From positions 147,306,473 to 147,370,472 of the forward strand of contig NC_134399.1 of assembly GCF_050003625.1 (NCBI RefSeq): DNA of 64,000 nt, given 5' to 3'. Shown piece by piece: positions 33,116 through 45,378 of this stretch. Each line of letters starts with the position of its first letter. Positions within the stretch are counted from its first letter, which is position 1. The notes beneath the pieces were generated by a model. That model searched no databases, was not told the DNA's origin, and was given only the letters and a program-made list of their open reading frames with translations. Both the position numbers and the translations under genes were made by a program. This DNA is from Haematobia irritans. Lineage: Eukaryota; Arthropoda; Insecta; Diptera; Muscidae.

Positions 33116-34069
33116 TTAAATTTGAATAGATTTCGCTAACCCATATTTGCAATTTTAATTAAAAAAAAATTTATAAAATATGCCATTACATTAATTTAAG
33201 TATTAAAGTTATAAAAGTTGTTAAAGCGAAATATGAAAATTATTGCTGTAACTTTTAGTCTAGTTTTATTCCACTGAAAGCTTGTTCTTTTAGAAATTTT
33301 CCTTCAACATGCCCAGGTCCTTTTGTCCGTCCATGTGTGTTCTCCAAATGCCGGAATTACATTCTTACTTGGCATAGAACAACAACAACAAGACCCTCAT
33401 CCATTAAGAATATGAAGAAATGAAAACTACCAACATTTCGTTTTCTTTACTCCCTACTTGGATGCACATTTATATGGCATACTTGAAGAACTTGCCTCAT
33501 CTACACAAGGTTCGAAAGAAGGAAGCCGAGAACAAAATGCAGCAAGGGAAACTGCAGCAATTATACTATGTGAAGAAAATTCAGCATTATTTTTCCTAAC
33601 ATTTACTAGCCAATGTTTGTGGTTGTCCTCCTTGCAGTTGTTCAAAACTTTGTTGGCACACAAAAACACCCAAACACCCTACGCCTTTAAGTAATAATTT
33701 TTGACTTAATTTTTAATAGATGCTCTTAATGTGGATCTTCAGATGAAATCAGAGCGTGAATATGAAGTGATATTCTTAATGGAGGTTAATTGTAATAAAT
33801 TCAAGATAACTAATGTTCCTTTGGACAAAAACAAGGAGAACAAGGAAAACTTAAAGAGCTTAAAATAAGAGCATACGTTAAAGCGATGGTTTATTTTCGT
33901 TGTTTGTATGATAATTAAATAAATGTTGTAATAGATGTTGGATTAAATAGATGTTGTAGCATTAATATAAAGCAAATTCTTAAAAAAGAGAAAAACAATA
34001 AATTTAAAATTCTTGTGGAATAAAATGAGATTAGTAAAACAAGTAAAAGGAAGTCGAATCATATCCCAA
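33116..34069. other. Apparently single-copy DNA
   Basis: No repeat ends. The 78-codon frame at 33458-33694 has a fairly balanced composition but no motif, no flanking splice pattern that I trust, and an overlapping open frame on the other strand. Left uncalled. Confidence 0.45.
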
Positions 34070-34594
34070 ATCCTAAAAAAAATCGCTTCTGTAACATATA
34101 CCCCAAACACATTTTGCTTCAAGCAAATATTTTCAGGTTTGCTTCACACATTTTGCTTCAACCATATATATTTTCAGGTTTGGTTCAAAGAAAACATTGT
34201 TTGTTTTGTTCAAACATATTATGTTTCACCTTAGGGCATACACTGGTAGAAAAAAATTTAATGCAATTTTCTTTGTGTATATATATTTTTAAGGGGCCAA
34301 TTGGTTACTCCCATTCTTTTACTTGCAGATTACTCTCTAGGTATCTCCTTCTAAACACATATATGTTTATAGGCTCTTTCTAAATTAATATATGTTTGCA
34401 TCCAAACATATTATATTTACAAAAATGTTATGTCCCAAACATAATATGTTCTAACATATTAACATATATGTCGTAAACATGTTATGCTACTTTATGAATA
34501 TTATATGCTTGCATTTAGAATATTGTGTTAAAAAACTTTGAGTTCCAAACATATAATTTTTACACTCAAACATATGAAAAACAGTTCGTCCGTG
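34070..34594 (-). mobile_element. M2 MITE (CATATG-rich)
   Basis: Inverted copy of the element at 24456. The left end AAAAAAAATCGCTTCTGTAA and right end GTTCGTCCGTG match its termini. Internal blocks include CCTTAGGGCATACACTGG (also, inverted, at 24816) and GGGGCCAATTGGTTACTCCC. Confidence 0.85.
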
Positions 34595-35109
34595 CAGTAA
34601 ACAAGTGAAGTCCTTCCCGAAATATTTCGTTTTAATCTATCCTCTATACATTATTCCAATTTCATAGAAGATATTTTTGGAGTTGTGGAGATTTAAGTGT
34701 CGTAACAAATTGAAAATCAGTAAAAGAAATAATGAAATTTAAAATAAAGTATAATTAATAATTTCAGCGATTTCCGATTCATATCCAGAAGAAAATTTTC
34801 GGTTTACCCTACAAGGACAAAAAAAAGTTCCCCACTTTTCCCTACGTTCCCAAAAACTTTTCCCTACAATTTACCCTACAATATACAAACAAAATGTATT
34901 CGCAATATATGAGGAATTAATACCAAAATCCTTAAGGGAAGGCCAAATTTTTTGATCCAAGTAATCTTTTTTTTGAGTGTATACGGTGTGTAATACTCAT
35001 GTCAACTATCACGCAGCAATGCAGAAACTAGATCTGTTTAAAAGGCATTTCCTTAAGCAATGCTCTTGAATGGTCTAATGGATAATGAATTCCTTATTGT
35101 CCGTAGCGC
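34595..35109. other. Unclassified DNA with TTCCCTAC repeats and an M3 end
   Basis: TACCCTAC or TTCCCTAC recurs about five times between 34806 and 34887. AATACCAAAATCCTTAAGGG and TTTTTTTTGAGTGTA at 34920-34981 are an M3-type terminus. Confidence 0.4.
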
Positions 35110-35261
35110 TATTGCGTTCAATTCCATCTATCCATTATATATGATTTTCACTGTGGTATAATGCCTTGCATACAAAGGTCAATGGGTTCTATCCTACTTT
35201 CGATCGAACACTAAATGTTTTTCAGCGCTTTGATTATGCCCTCTCGGTAATACTGAGTGTT
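35110..35261 (+). repeat. tRNA-derived SINE fragment
   Basis: TTGCATACAAAGGTCAATGG, GTTCTATCCTACTTTCGATC and AATGTTTTTCAGCGC follow the SINE order (compare 36785 and 53300). Cut by the D1 element at 35262. Confidence 0.6.
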
Positions 35262-36758
35262 TTTTATACCCTCCACCATAGGATGGAATAACTTTGTCAT
35301 TCCGTTTGTAACACATCGAAATATTGATCTAAGACCCCATAAAGTATATATATTCTGGGTCGTGGTGAAATTCTGAGTCCATCTGAGCATGTCCGTCCGT
35401 CCGTCCGTCTGTTGAAATCACGCTAACTTCCGAACGAAACAAGCTATCGACGTGAAACTTGGCACAAGTAGTTGTTATTGATGTAGGTCGGATGGTATTG
35501 AAAATGGGCCATATCGGTCCACTTTTACGTATAGCCCCCATATAAACGGACCCCCAAATTTGGCTTGCGAGGCCCCTAAGAGAAGCAAATTTCATCCGAT
35601 CCGCCTGAAATTTGGTACATGGTGTCAGTATATGGTCTCTAACAACCATGCAAAAATTGGTCCACATCGGTCCATAATTATATATATTCCCCATATAAAC
35701 CGATCCCCCGATTTGGCTTGCGAGGCCTCTAAGAGAAGCAAATTTCATCCGATCCGGCTGAAATTTGGTACATGGTGTTAGTATATGGTCTCGAATAACC
35801 ATGCAAAAATTGGTCCACATCGGTCCATAATTATATATAGCCCCCATATAAACCGATCCCCCGATTTGGCTTGCGAGGCCTCTAAGAGAAGCAAATTTCA
35901 TCCGATATGGCTGAAATTTGGTACGTGATGTTAGTATATGGTCTCTAACAACCATGCAAAAATTGGTCCACATCGGCTCATAATTATATATAGCCCCCAT
36001 ATAAACCGATTACCAGATTTGACCTCCGGAGCCTCTTGGAAGACCAAAATTCATCTGATTCAGTTGAAATTTGGTACGTGATGTTAATATATGGCCTCAA
36101 AAACCCATGCAAAAGTTGGTCGATACCGGTCCATAATTATATATAGGCCCCATATAAACCGATCACCAAATTTGACCTCCGGAGCCTCTTGGAAGACCAA
36201 AATTCATCTGATTCAGTTGAAATTTGGTACGTGATGTTAATATATGGCCTCAAACACCCATGCAAAAATTGGTCGATATCGGTCCATAATTATATATAGG
36301 CCCCATATAAACCGATTCCCAGATTTGACCTCCGGAGCAACTTGGAATAGCAAAATTCTTCCCATTCGGTTGAAATTTGGTACGTGATGTTAGTATATGG
36401 TATCCAACAACCATGCAGGAATTGGTTCCTATCAGTCCATAATTGTAGCTCCTATATAAACCGATCGCCAGATTTGTTCTCCGGTGCCTTTTGGAGAAGC
36501 AAAATTCATCCGATCTGGTTGAAATTTGGTACGTGGTGGTAGTATATGATATTTAACAACCATGCCAAAAGTGGTCCATATCAGTCCATAATCATTTATA
36601 GCCCACATATAAACCGATCCCGAGATTTGGTTTTGGAGCCTCTTGGAGGAGCAAGTTTCATCCGAGTGAGTTGAAATTTGTGGATGACGCAATCTACGCA
36701 ATCCATGGTGGAGGGTACATAAGATTCGGCCTGGCCGAACTTACGGCCGTATATAGTT
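35262..36758 (-). mobile_element. D1 element, full length
   Basis: The minus-strand head at 36758 (ATATACGGCCGTAAGTTCGG) is followed by about seven tandem units, the (GTCC)n tract at 35393-35411, the core and a hairpin ending at 35262. Three adjacent units (35560-35900) are almost identical, suggesting recent homogenisation. They create a 223-codon frame that I treat as non-coding. Confidence 0.88.
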
Positions 36759-36770
36759 TTTTTTTTTTTT

Positions 36771-37019
36771 TTCTAAGGAGCCAATATGATGCAATGGTTA
36801 GCATGCCCGCGGTGCATACAAAGGGTCATGGGTTCAATTCCAGTTTCGACCAAAAGGTGCACCAAATTCGTATTTCTCACAAAATACTTCCGAAATATAT
36901 CAAATTTGTAAAATTTACTATAAATGGGTCCATCATCAACTCCAAATAGCTCTAAGAAAAACTTTTGCAATTTTTAACTCCCGATGTATCAGGCTCACAC
37001 AGAGAATTCAGCCCATTGC
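36771..37019 (+). repeat. SINE head with M1 fragment and inverted SINE tail
   Basis: 36783-36860 carries a recognisable A box (GCAATGGTTAGCATGCCC) and B box (GGGTTCAATTCC), the internal pol III promoter of tRNA-derived SINEs. 36885-36965 resembles M1 interior. 36970-37019 (CCCGATGTATCAGGCTCACA) is a SINE tail in reverse. Confidence 0.65.
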
Positions 37020-37455
37020 GATACTATTGTTGTGGAACAGGGTTAGTGCATATGTTTGCAACACCCAGAAGCAATAATGCTCAGGGTGGGTCTCTGAGTC
37101 GATCTAGCCATGTCCGTCTGTCTGTGAACACATTTTTGTGATCAATGTCTAGGTCGCAGTTTAAGTGCAATCGCCTTCAAATTTGGCACAAGTTCCTGTT
37201 TTGGGTCAAAACAGAACCCTATTGATTTCGGAAGAAATCGGTTCAGATTTAGATATAGCTCCCATATATATCTTTCGTCCGATATGCACTTATATGGACC
37301 CAGAAGCCAGAGTTTTACCCTAATTTGCTTGAAAGTTTGCACCAGGAGAACAATAAGTACTATAGTCAGGTGAGCCAAATTTGATTGAAATCGGTTGAGA
37401 GTTAGATATAGCTCCCATATATATCTTTCATCCGATATGCACTTATGCCGACTTC
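37020..37455 (-). mobile_element. D3 element, partial
   Basis: Starts in a degenerate hairpin (GTTGTGGAACAGGGT). It carries CTGAGTCGATCTAGCC, a short GTCCGTCTGTCTGTG tract and two units with TAGATATAGCTCCCATATAT. No head. Confidence 0.72.
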
Positions 37456-37610
37456 AATTTTAAGTCTATAGATCAATTGCAACAAAATAATTATGTTTAA
37501 TAAATTTTCTTCTAATTTTGTAATTATCGTTTGTAATACGATTTACCTAAAATTTTCTAAAATGAATCCACATTTTGCTTCCTGGTGGGTTCACTTTTTT
37601 TTGGGTTTCG
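37456..37610 (+). repeat. M1 MITE right part
   Basis: TTAATAAATTTTCTTCTAAT and CTTCCTGGTGGGTTCAC match the M1 copy at 46540-46711. Confidence 0.6.
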
Positions 37611-38635
37611 GAATAATCAATTCCAGCCGACTTAGGTTTTTTCTTAATACTTTTCATATCTGATTCATATCTTTTACAATATCTTGGGAATCGCAATAAT
37701 GAAATATTGCTTCTGTTTACACACATACATACATACTCAAAGACATTTCAAACACTTGAACAGATACGAGTTCAATGTTGAACTAGGTTTTACTAAGTTA
37801 TGACCAATTTTTCTTAATTTCCTGAATAAACATCCTGTGCACTTTCGAATCGATATCAATTAGTTTGCCATCTTACAACATCCCAAAGGGAGAAAAAAAT
37901 CTTCTTTTGCTTGAAATCTTTTTGTTGTTATTGCTGCAAGATAGTTTGCTACTCTATATCCTGATAAGATATTTTTGTTTGTCATTGGGGACAAACACAC
38001 AGGAGAGCAAGAGCTGGAGAGGTGAAGAATATTATTTGTGGTATCATCATATTTTTATAGTCCACACTTACATGCTACGACGACACAATCATTTATCTCT
38101 TATCATTTGCAAACAACAAACATGGAAAAGATCTCCTGTCGGTCGTTACCATGGCCTGATACAACGAAAACTAAAAACAGCATCCAGTCATTTCTACCAA
38201 CTACATTTATATTTGCTCATATCGTACGTAATATCAAAGGCTTCTAAAACAATTTATGGTGAGGTTTTCTTTTGTGGTATTCAAACAAAATAAAAAAAAC
38301 AACGCACATGTATTTTACAGACTGTGAACAGGGAATCAAAATACTTTGCGTACATGAAAAAATTTGTACTTGGATTTTGACCTTCCCTTAAGGATTTTGG
38401 TATTGATTCGGAGATAAAGATTCGGTTTTTGTTATATAAAGACAGGCAAATTTTGGTTAAACTTAGAAAAATTTAAGTAACCTCTATTACAAACCCTGAT
38501 AACATGCGGATTAAAAAAAATAATAAGTGAAATTTTTTCGACAAATTCAACAAAATTAATTAGACATAATATTTTTCCATTTGTTAAAGAAAGTTTCGAA
38601 GTTTGAACAATGAAATTGGTGTTCAAATCTAGTAC
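37611..38635. other. Mostly single-copy DNA
   Basis: Includes a 142-codon open frame (37865-38293) that is leucine-rich and lacks motifs. The stretch 38385-38412 (CTTCCCTTAAGGATTTTGGT) is an M3-end fragment and 38440-38620 is M1-like. Confidence 0.4.
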
Positions 38636-38967
38636 TAGAGGTGTGCACGTGACACGAAATTGTCGTGACTCACGAAAATGTTCGTGACTCACGCGTGAGT
38701 CATGCTCACATCAACGTGAGTGTGCGTGAGTAAAGAATTACGCTCACGAAAACAATCCCGCTTAAAACTTAATTGCATTTGCAAATTTAGTGACACCTAG
38801 GATGTTAAGAGTTTAATAACGCTCTCGATTTTAATCGTGCTCATGATTTCAGACACGTCCCTCAGGTAAATTACTCATAAAATTATTCGTGAGTCACGAT
38901 ATTTTTCGTGAGTCATAGCATTTTTCGTAAGTCACGACATTTTCTTGCGTGAGTGTGCGTGAGTACA
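38636..38967 (+). mobile_element. M5 hAT-type MITE, right end lost
   Basis: Begins TAGAGGTGTGCACGTG and parallels the copy at 32103 through AAATTGTCGTGACTCACG, CCTAGGATGTTAAGAG and TTCGTGAGTCACGAT. The right terminus is missing and D3 sequence follows, so the end was probably deleted. Confidence 0.8.
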
Positions 38968-39395
38968 AATCGGACGAAAGATATATATATGGATATATAA
39001 ATCTGAACCGATTTGGCTGATATTTTGCATATTTTACGAGAGCCGCAAACTTTTGGCTGTACGAAATTTTAAGAAAATAAGTTAATAAATACGTTAATTA
39101 TGACCAGATCGGTGATAAATATATATGGCAGCTATATATAAATCTGAACCGATGAACTGAAAATCAATAGCGATTGTCATTGAGCCTTTTCTGTGCCAAA
39201 TTTTAGGACGATCGAATACAGACAGACGCACAGACAGACAGACAGACGGACATCGCTAAATCGACACAGAATTTAATTCTAAGACGATCGGTATACTAAA
39301 CGATGGGTCTCAGACTTTTCCTTGTTGGCGTTATATACAAATGCACAAATGTATTATACCCTGTACCACAGTACTGGTGAAGGGTATAAAAATTA
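38968..39395 (+). mobile_element. D3 element, tail part
   Basis: Two units (AATCTGAACCGATTTGGCTG at about 38999), a (GACA)n tract at 39219-39250, the core, and a hairpin with ACCACAGTACTGGTGAAGGG ending near 39395. Confidence 0.8.
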
Positions 39396-39715
39396 CTAAT
39401 ATAGATATTGGCCTATATTGGAAGCTTTTTTATCTTGAATCCAAAGATTCAATATATCTGTTAATTTAAAGATAATTTGCTAAAAAAAAATGTTTTTCTT
39501 TACTTTAAGGAAAATTGGCCTTAATTCTAAAATATGCGACGCGAATTTCAAAAATTCTTACTCTAAACTTAAAGACGGAAATTTTTAAATCAAAAATTTT
39601 AAACTTTATTTTAATTAAAACTCATTTATTTGAAAGATATGTGTGCTTAATATTGTGTAAATTGCATGACCTTAAATTTAGGTTGCATTTTCTTTCAATA
39701 TTTTTTTTTCAGTGT
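39396..39715 (-). repeat. M3 MITE, partial, inverted
   Basis: GATTCAATATATCTGTTAAT and TAATTTAAAGATAATTTGC mirror the middle of M3. The terminus TTTTTTTTTCAGTGTA lies at 39702-39717. Confidence 0.55.
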
Positions 39716-39872
39716 AGGTTTTAATAAATACCTTTTAATTCAGAATTTTTGTCTATTCTGTTACCTAATTATTTAAAAATTTCATATTCGATAACCACTT
39801 ATTAACTTAGTTGGTAACACACATATGGGAAGTCTTACTCCAATCGCCTTATAGCCCAGACATTGCTCCTTC

Positions 39873-42035
39873 TGCTTTAAAAAAAATATTTACGTGAAAT
39901 TAAAAATTACACAACCTCAATTTTAGGATCTGCAATTAACAAGCTATTAAATCTTTTAATCTATGCTTCAAAAATTGTTTTTATTAAATTGAGGACACAA
40001 ATTTTTAAAAAAATTGGCCGAAGGATGCAAATTTTAAATTTAAATTTAAAAAAAATTAAAGTCTTATGCTTTTGGACCAGGGAAAATTTTCCTTAAAGGA
40101 AGGAAACAAATGTTTGATTTAAATAAATCGTTCTAAATTGAAATATTGAATCTTTAGATTTAAGATAAAAGCACTTCAAATATAGGCTAAGACTTATTTT
40201 GAAGATTTAGCATCTTAGGATTAAAGTATTTTTGGAATAAAGAAAACATTTTTATACCCTCCACCCGACGATGGGGGTATATTAACTTTGTCATTCCGTT
40301 TGTAACGCATCTAAATATTGTTCTAAGACCAAATAAAGTATATATATTCAGGGTCGTGGTGAAATTCTGAGTCGATCTGGGCATGTCCGTCCGTCTGTTG
40401 AAATCACACTAACTTCTGTTGAAATCACGCTAACTTCGACTTGAAACTTGGCAGAAGTAGTTGTTATTGATGTAGGTCGGATCGTATTGCAAATGGGCCA
40501 AACGGTCCACTGTTACGTATAGCCCCCATATAAACGAACCCCCAAATTTGGCTTGCGGGGACTCTAAGAGAAGCAAATTTCATCCGAACCGGCTGAAATT
40601 TGGTACATGGTGTTACATGGTACATGGTCTCTAATGACCATGCAAGAAATGGTCCACATCGGTTTTTAATTATATATAGCCCCCATACAAACCGATCCCC
40701 CGATTTGGCTTGCGGAGTCTCTAAGAGAAGCAAATTTCATCCGATCCGGCTGAAATTAGGTACATAGTGTAAGTATATGGTCTCTAATGACCATGCAAAA
40801 AATGGTCCACATCGGTCCATAATTATATATAACCCCCATGGTCCACATCGGTCCATAATTATATATAACCCCCATACAAACCGATCACCAGATGTGACCA
40901 CCAGAGCCTCTTGGAAGACCAAAATTCATCTGATTCAGTTGAAATTTGCTACGTGGTGTTAATATATGGCCTCAAACACCTATGCAAAAATTGGTCGAAA
41001 TCGGTCCATAATTATATATAGCTCCCATGTAAACCGATCCCCAGATACGAATTCCGGAGCTCCTTGGAAGAGCAAAATTCATCCGATTCGTTTGAAATTT
41101 GGTACGTGATGTTAGTATATGGTATCCAACAACCATGCAGGAATTGGTTCATATCAGTCCATAATTATATATAGCCCCAATATAAACCGATACCCAGATT
41201 TGACCTCCGGTGGCTTTTGGAGAAGCAAAATTCATCCGATCTGGTTGAAATTTGGTACGTGGTGGTAGTATATGATATTTAACAGCCATGCCAAAAGTGG
41301 TCCATATCAGTCTATAATCATATATACCCCCCTTATAAACCGATCCTGAGATTTTTTTTTTGAGCCTCTTGGAGGAGCAAATTTTATCTGAGTCAGTTGA
41401 AATTTGGTACATTGTGCTAGTATATGGCCGTTAACAACCATGCCTAACTAGGTCCATATCGGTCTATAGTTATATATAGCCCTCAAATCAATCGATCCCC
41501 AATCACACAAAAATTGGTCCATATCAAGTTCATAATTGTGTATAGCTCCCATATAAGCGACCCCCATATTTCAATTCTGGCTCTCTACCACGTATGGACT
41601 AACTCACAATTTAGAAAACGATGTTAAGCAGTTTTAAGATACCAGAACCCAAGTAATTCGGTTGTGTATGACAGTCTTTCGTAGAAGTTTCTACGCAATC
41701 CATGGTGGAGGGTACATAAGATTCGGTCGGGCCGAACATACGGCCGTATATACTTGTTTATTTTAAAGTATCAGTTAGAGTTTGGGATTTTTAAAATTGA
41801 CATTTTTTTGTACATGAATAGCTTTAATAATAGACCGCGTAAAGAGAATGAAAATTCGATAAATGAGATTTGTGTCCTAATGTTAATTTTATTGATCCTA
41901 GATTTAAATTCACATGTATGGCTAAAAAATGTCTTTATTCTAATGAAGCCAGACATTTGGCTCAATACCAAAATCCATAAAGGAAGCTCCAAATCTTGGG
42001 TTCCAAGTTCATTTTTTTTTGACGCTTCATGGATT
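39873..42035 (+). mobile_element. M3 MITE split by a D1 element
   Basis: The left part (39873-40249) matches 43330-43510 and 48546-48760 (AATATTTACGTGAAATTAAA, GGATGCAAATTTT, TTAAAGTCTTATG). It is broken at GGAATAAAGAAAACATT. The sequence resumes at 41759 with TTTTAAAGTATC... and ends with GGCTCAATACCAAAATCC (41960 on). Compare the uninterrupted 44255-44450. Confidence 0.7.
40250..41758 (-). mobile_element. D1 element, full length, inside M3
   Basis: The minus-strand head at 41758 (AACAAGTATATACGGCCGTA) is followed by about seven units and a tail with a duplicated AATCACACTAACTTC / AATCACGCTAACTTC segment (40400-40435). A short duplication CATGGTCCACATCGGTCCAT lies at 40838-40857. The hairpin ends near 40250. 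Confidence 0.87.
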
Positions 42036-43319
42036 GAGTCAAAATACGAATCGTGTTTTCGTCGCGGTATCCGTATCCGTATAGAATATAATCCAATGCC
42101 CAAATTCCTTTCTATTTTCTTGTTTCTAATTCAATGCCCATTGGCTGTAATCTGCTACTTATACATGCATCGAAAGAGCTTCATAAAAAATGTTAACCAA
42201 GAAACAAACTAAACCTTCTTCTCCACAAACAAATGTTAGTTGTGTGATATGTTGATGGCAAGCACAAAAACTTGGGTCTCTTCGGTGTGCGTAAGTGAGT
42301 GAAGTGAAGACAGTGAAGCTATGGTGGTAAAAGCATTATTTTCCCAAAGGAAAAGTGCTTATCACACATTTTAAGACCAAAAAGTAAACATATATGTGTG
42401 GTAGAATTTCTGCCATACAAACACATAAGCGAGTCCACTAACCCTCGTCCCAACTCTCTGCCCATCACTCTAACCTAACCAAACAAATTAGAATGGTCGA
42501 GTGAAAAGGGATTGTAGCACGAAAGTTTGTGTTATAGAAGAGAGTGAGGTAGTACGGTGGTCAGTAATAAAATTATGCTATATACCATAAATATAATGAC
42601 GGTCAGTTGGATCTGTAGCGAGGGGGTGCGGTAGTAACAAGTATGACAGCTTTGCTTGATTTTTTCCCCTTCTTTCCCTTCATCATGTGGTGGATCTCAT
42701 TTAAACATGAAAGATTTGTTTCCTTAGCTTTCTTCGTATAGCGGAAATAAAAAAAATGTTGGCCTTCTACAAAAGGGATTTAAAGACACTTTTTATTGAA
42801 GCTTTAACTTAAGACCCTATTTTTCTTTTTTGGGGCATTCATTTCGTTCTCCATGAAATTACTATAAATTACGATTCATTTCTCTTGTTTACATATGTGT
42901 TGATTGGCATGTACGTTGTGTGTGTGTGTGTATGGCTGTGCATATGGGAATTTCTTATCTCGCTTAGGAATTGATTGCAATTCATCTTATTCCTTTTAGA
43001 CTTTAAGAAATGAAATTGTTTTTGTTAAATGTGTAAGAAACAAAATGTTTTAGGCATTTTGATGCTTTCTCATTTCGGCTCCAGTTTGTTTAGGATGATT
43101 GGCATTTTGAAAATAGTCCATGATGGCTAAAACGATATTTACCAATGTAAAGTTTCATGGTTTTTAAATACTTTGGTATAAGAGATAGATATTTGTGTTT
43201 CAAGGTACACTGAAAAAAAGCTTTCCCATTTCCAAAGTTTTTGTCTCAACAGAAATTTTGAAATAATTTTGGTGTTGATAACGTGCCAAATAAATAGAGA
43301 AATGCCCTAACGATACATT
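42036..43319. other. Mostly single-copy DNA
   Basis: Contains a GT microsatellite at 42916-42931. GTACACTGAAAAAAAGC at 43205 is an isolated M1/M3-type end. The 152-codon frame ending at 42212 starts in M3 repeat DNA and is not called. Confidence 0.45.
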
Positions 43320-44460
43320 GTGCTTCGAGTACTGCCTACTACACTTAAAAAGCAATATTTACTTGGTCTTAAAAATTACACAATCTAAATTTAAGGATGC
43401 GAAATTTACGCAATTTAAGGATAAATTTCTTTAAAATAAAAAAAATATAATCTTTGCTTCAAACATAGTTTTATAAAATTAAAGACACAAATTTTGGAAA
43501 TATGCGTCCCTAAGCCAGCACAAAAATTTGGAAGTTCTTTTCAAGGCACAACTTTAAATGAACTTCCAAAAATGCTCTCCCAAAGATGCTCTTTATTTTA
43601 ACTGCACAGGAAGTTCATTTGAGTAAATTATTTTACAACCCGCTTTTTTCATATTTTTAATGGAAAATTTATATTTATTTGTTTCAAATAGGCTAAAAAC
43701 ATATTATGAATTAATAAAATAATACAAATTATTTAAATTTAGCCGAAAAAATGTTAAATTGTTTCTAGAAAAATTGCGAATTTTAGAAAATATTTGACGA
43801 CAAACGTTCCAGACAAGCGTTATAATGCATTAAAAATCATAAAAAAAAATTTAAAAATTATTGATTTGTCAAAATATCACAAAAATTTTTGATTCACATC
43901 CAAAACACTAAATTCACCTCACACCTTAAGAAGTGATGCAAATTGGGCGCAGCGACTGTTGAAATGTTGGACATCCGTCCTATGACAAGCCCATGTTAAA
44001 TTCATCGCTTCTGCGTCACCACTTCCGGATCCAAAAAGAACATTTTCACTACTGTTTTGGCGACGCTTTTTTTGCTGCGAAGTTAAAGTCTTATATCTTT
44101 AAACTAAGGCACATTTTCTTTAAGTTAAAGAAAAACTTTTTTGACTTAAAGAAATCATTCTTAAATTAACTGAAATATTGAATCCTTAGATTTAAGATAA
44201 AACTCTTCAAATATAGGCTAAGGCTTATTTTGAGGATCTTGTATCTATGATTTAAAGTTTTTTTTTGGAATTAAGAAAACATTGTTTACTTGAATGTATC
44301 TGTTATAATTTGGAGTTTTGTTTCTACGTGATCTTGGATTTAAAACTACAAAGATCCCTAAAAAGTGTATTTGGCTCGAAATCAATACCCAAAACCTTAA
44401 GGGAATATCAATATCTTTTGATCCAAATAAATTTGTTTTGGGTGTAGAATCTAAATTTGA
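43320..44460 (+). mobile_element. M3 MITE split by an M4 MITE
   Basis: The left part ends GCGTCCCTAA near 43513 and the right part starts GTTAAAGTCTTATATC at 44081. The uninterrupted order GCATCCCTCCGTTAAAGTCG is seen in the copy at 48740-48760. The terminus TTGTTTTGGGTGTA lies near 44448. Confidence 0.72.
43515..44077 (-). mobile_element. M4 MITE inside M3
   Basis: Ends CCAGCACAAAAATTTGG and, inverted on the right, CAGCAAAAAAAGCGTCGCC. Interior AAGTGATGCAAATTGGGCGC, CACTTCCGGATCCAAAAAG matches 51150-51210 in reverse. No clear target duplication. Confidence 0.75.
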
Positions 44461-44690
44461 ATTTCTTCGAATTTGTGCATAAAGTAGCACGAATTAAGTC
44501 CTGATTCTAAAATGTTATGCTATTTCCGACATTTTTGTTTTCGAACAATAAAGTTCAATAAAGATCAGCTATATATATTTAAACTTGAATCGATTTGGAC
44601 AAAATTTTGGACACTTCTACAAAATCTCTAGAATAAGATGATGAGCCCCGATCACTGGATTTTGAGTGCACTAAGAACTTAGTACCTGAA
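44461..44690 (+). repeat. Degenerate D3-like fragment
   Basis: AACTTGAATCGATTTGGACA and ATCAGCTATATATATTTAAA are recognisable D3 words; otherwise decayed. Confidence 0.35.
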
Positions 44691-45378
44691 AACATGTACA
44701 CATATAATTTCTACCGTCAAAAGACTTTTTAAAATATCTATTTCCGACTATCAGAGAGAAATTCATATCGGTCTGCTTGCCTGTCTGTAGCGATATCGTC
44801 CTGAAATTTGGCACAGATTCGGTTTTTGTTTTTGGGCAAGTCAAGCTCGAAGATGGACTATATTGGTCCAGGTTTTGATAGAGTTGCCATAGAAACCGGC
44901 TTTTCGACTTGGGGTCTTATAAAACCCGTACTTTTTATCCAATTTGCTTTTCCGAAAATGGTGAGTATCGGTACATTTTTTGACCGATCTCCCGATTTAC
45001 TTCTTGGGCTCCTTGAATCCGTAGTTTTTATCCAATTTGCCTGAGGTATTTTAAGACAACAAATGGTATATAGCTGTCCATGTTTTGGTAAAGCCCCATG
45101 TAGTCCGATCTTTCGACTTTACTTCTTGGGATTATACAAAGCGTAAGTTTTTTCCAATTTGTCTGAAATGGGAAATCTAGAGGTATTTTAGGACCATAAA
45201 AAGGTGTGCCGAAAATGGTGCGTATCGGTCCATGTTTTTGGTATAGCCCCTATATATAAACCGACTTTACTTCTTGGGTTTCTAAAACACAAAGTTTGTA
45301 TCAAAATTGCCTGACATTGTAAATCTAGACGTAGTTTAGGACCAAAAATAGGTGTGTTGAAATTAGTATGTATCGGGC
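44691..45378 (-). mobile_element. D2 element, old and head-less
   Basis: The tail remnant (GTCTGCTTGCCTGTCTGTAG at 44771) is followed by four or so degenerate D2 units (TTTTTATCCAATTTGCC, GGAAATCTAGAGGTATTTTA) up to 45378, where D1 units begin. Confidence 0.65.

Noticed and set aside
33458..33694. 78-codon frame with fairly normal composition
   Set aside because: No motif, an open frame on the opposite strand of similar length, and no convincing splice or promoter context.
35329..36000. 223-codon open frame on the minus strand, the longest in the window
   Set aside because: It lies wholly in a D1 element (three near-identical units, tail and GTCY tract) and has no domain.
37865..38293. 142-codon open frame in single-copy DNA
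   Set aside because: Leucine-rich low-complexity composition, no motif, no plausible signal or domain order, and an overlapping open frame in another register.
41754..42212. 152-codon open frame
   Set aside because: Begins in M3 MITE sequence and overlaps a 110-codon frame on the opposite strand; no recognisable protein.
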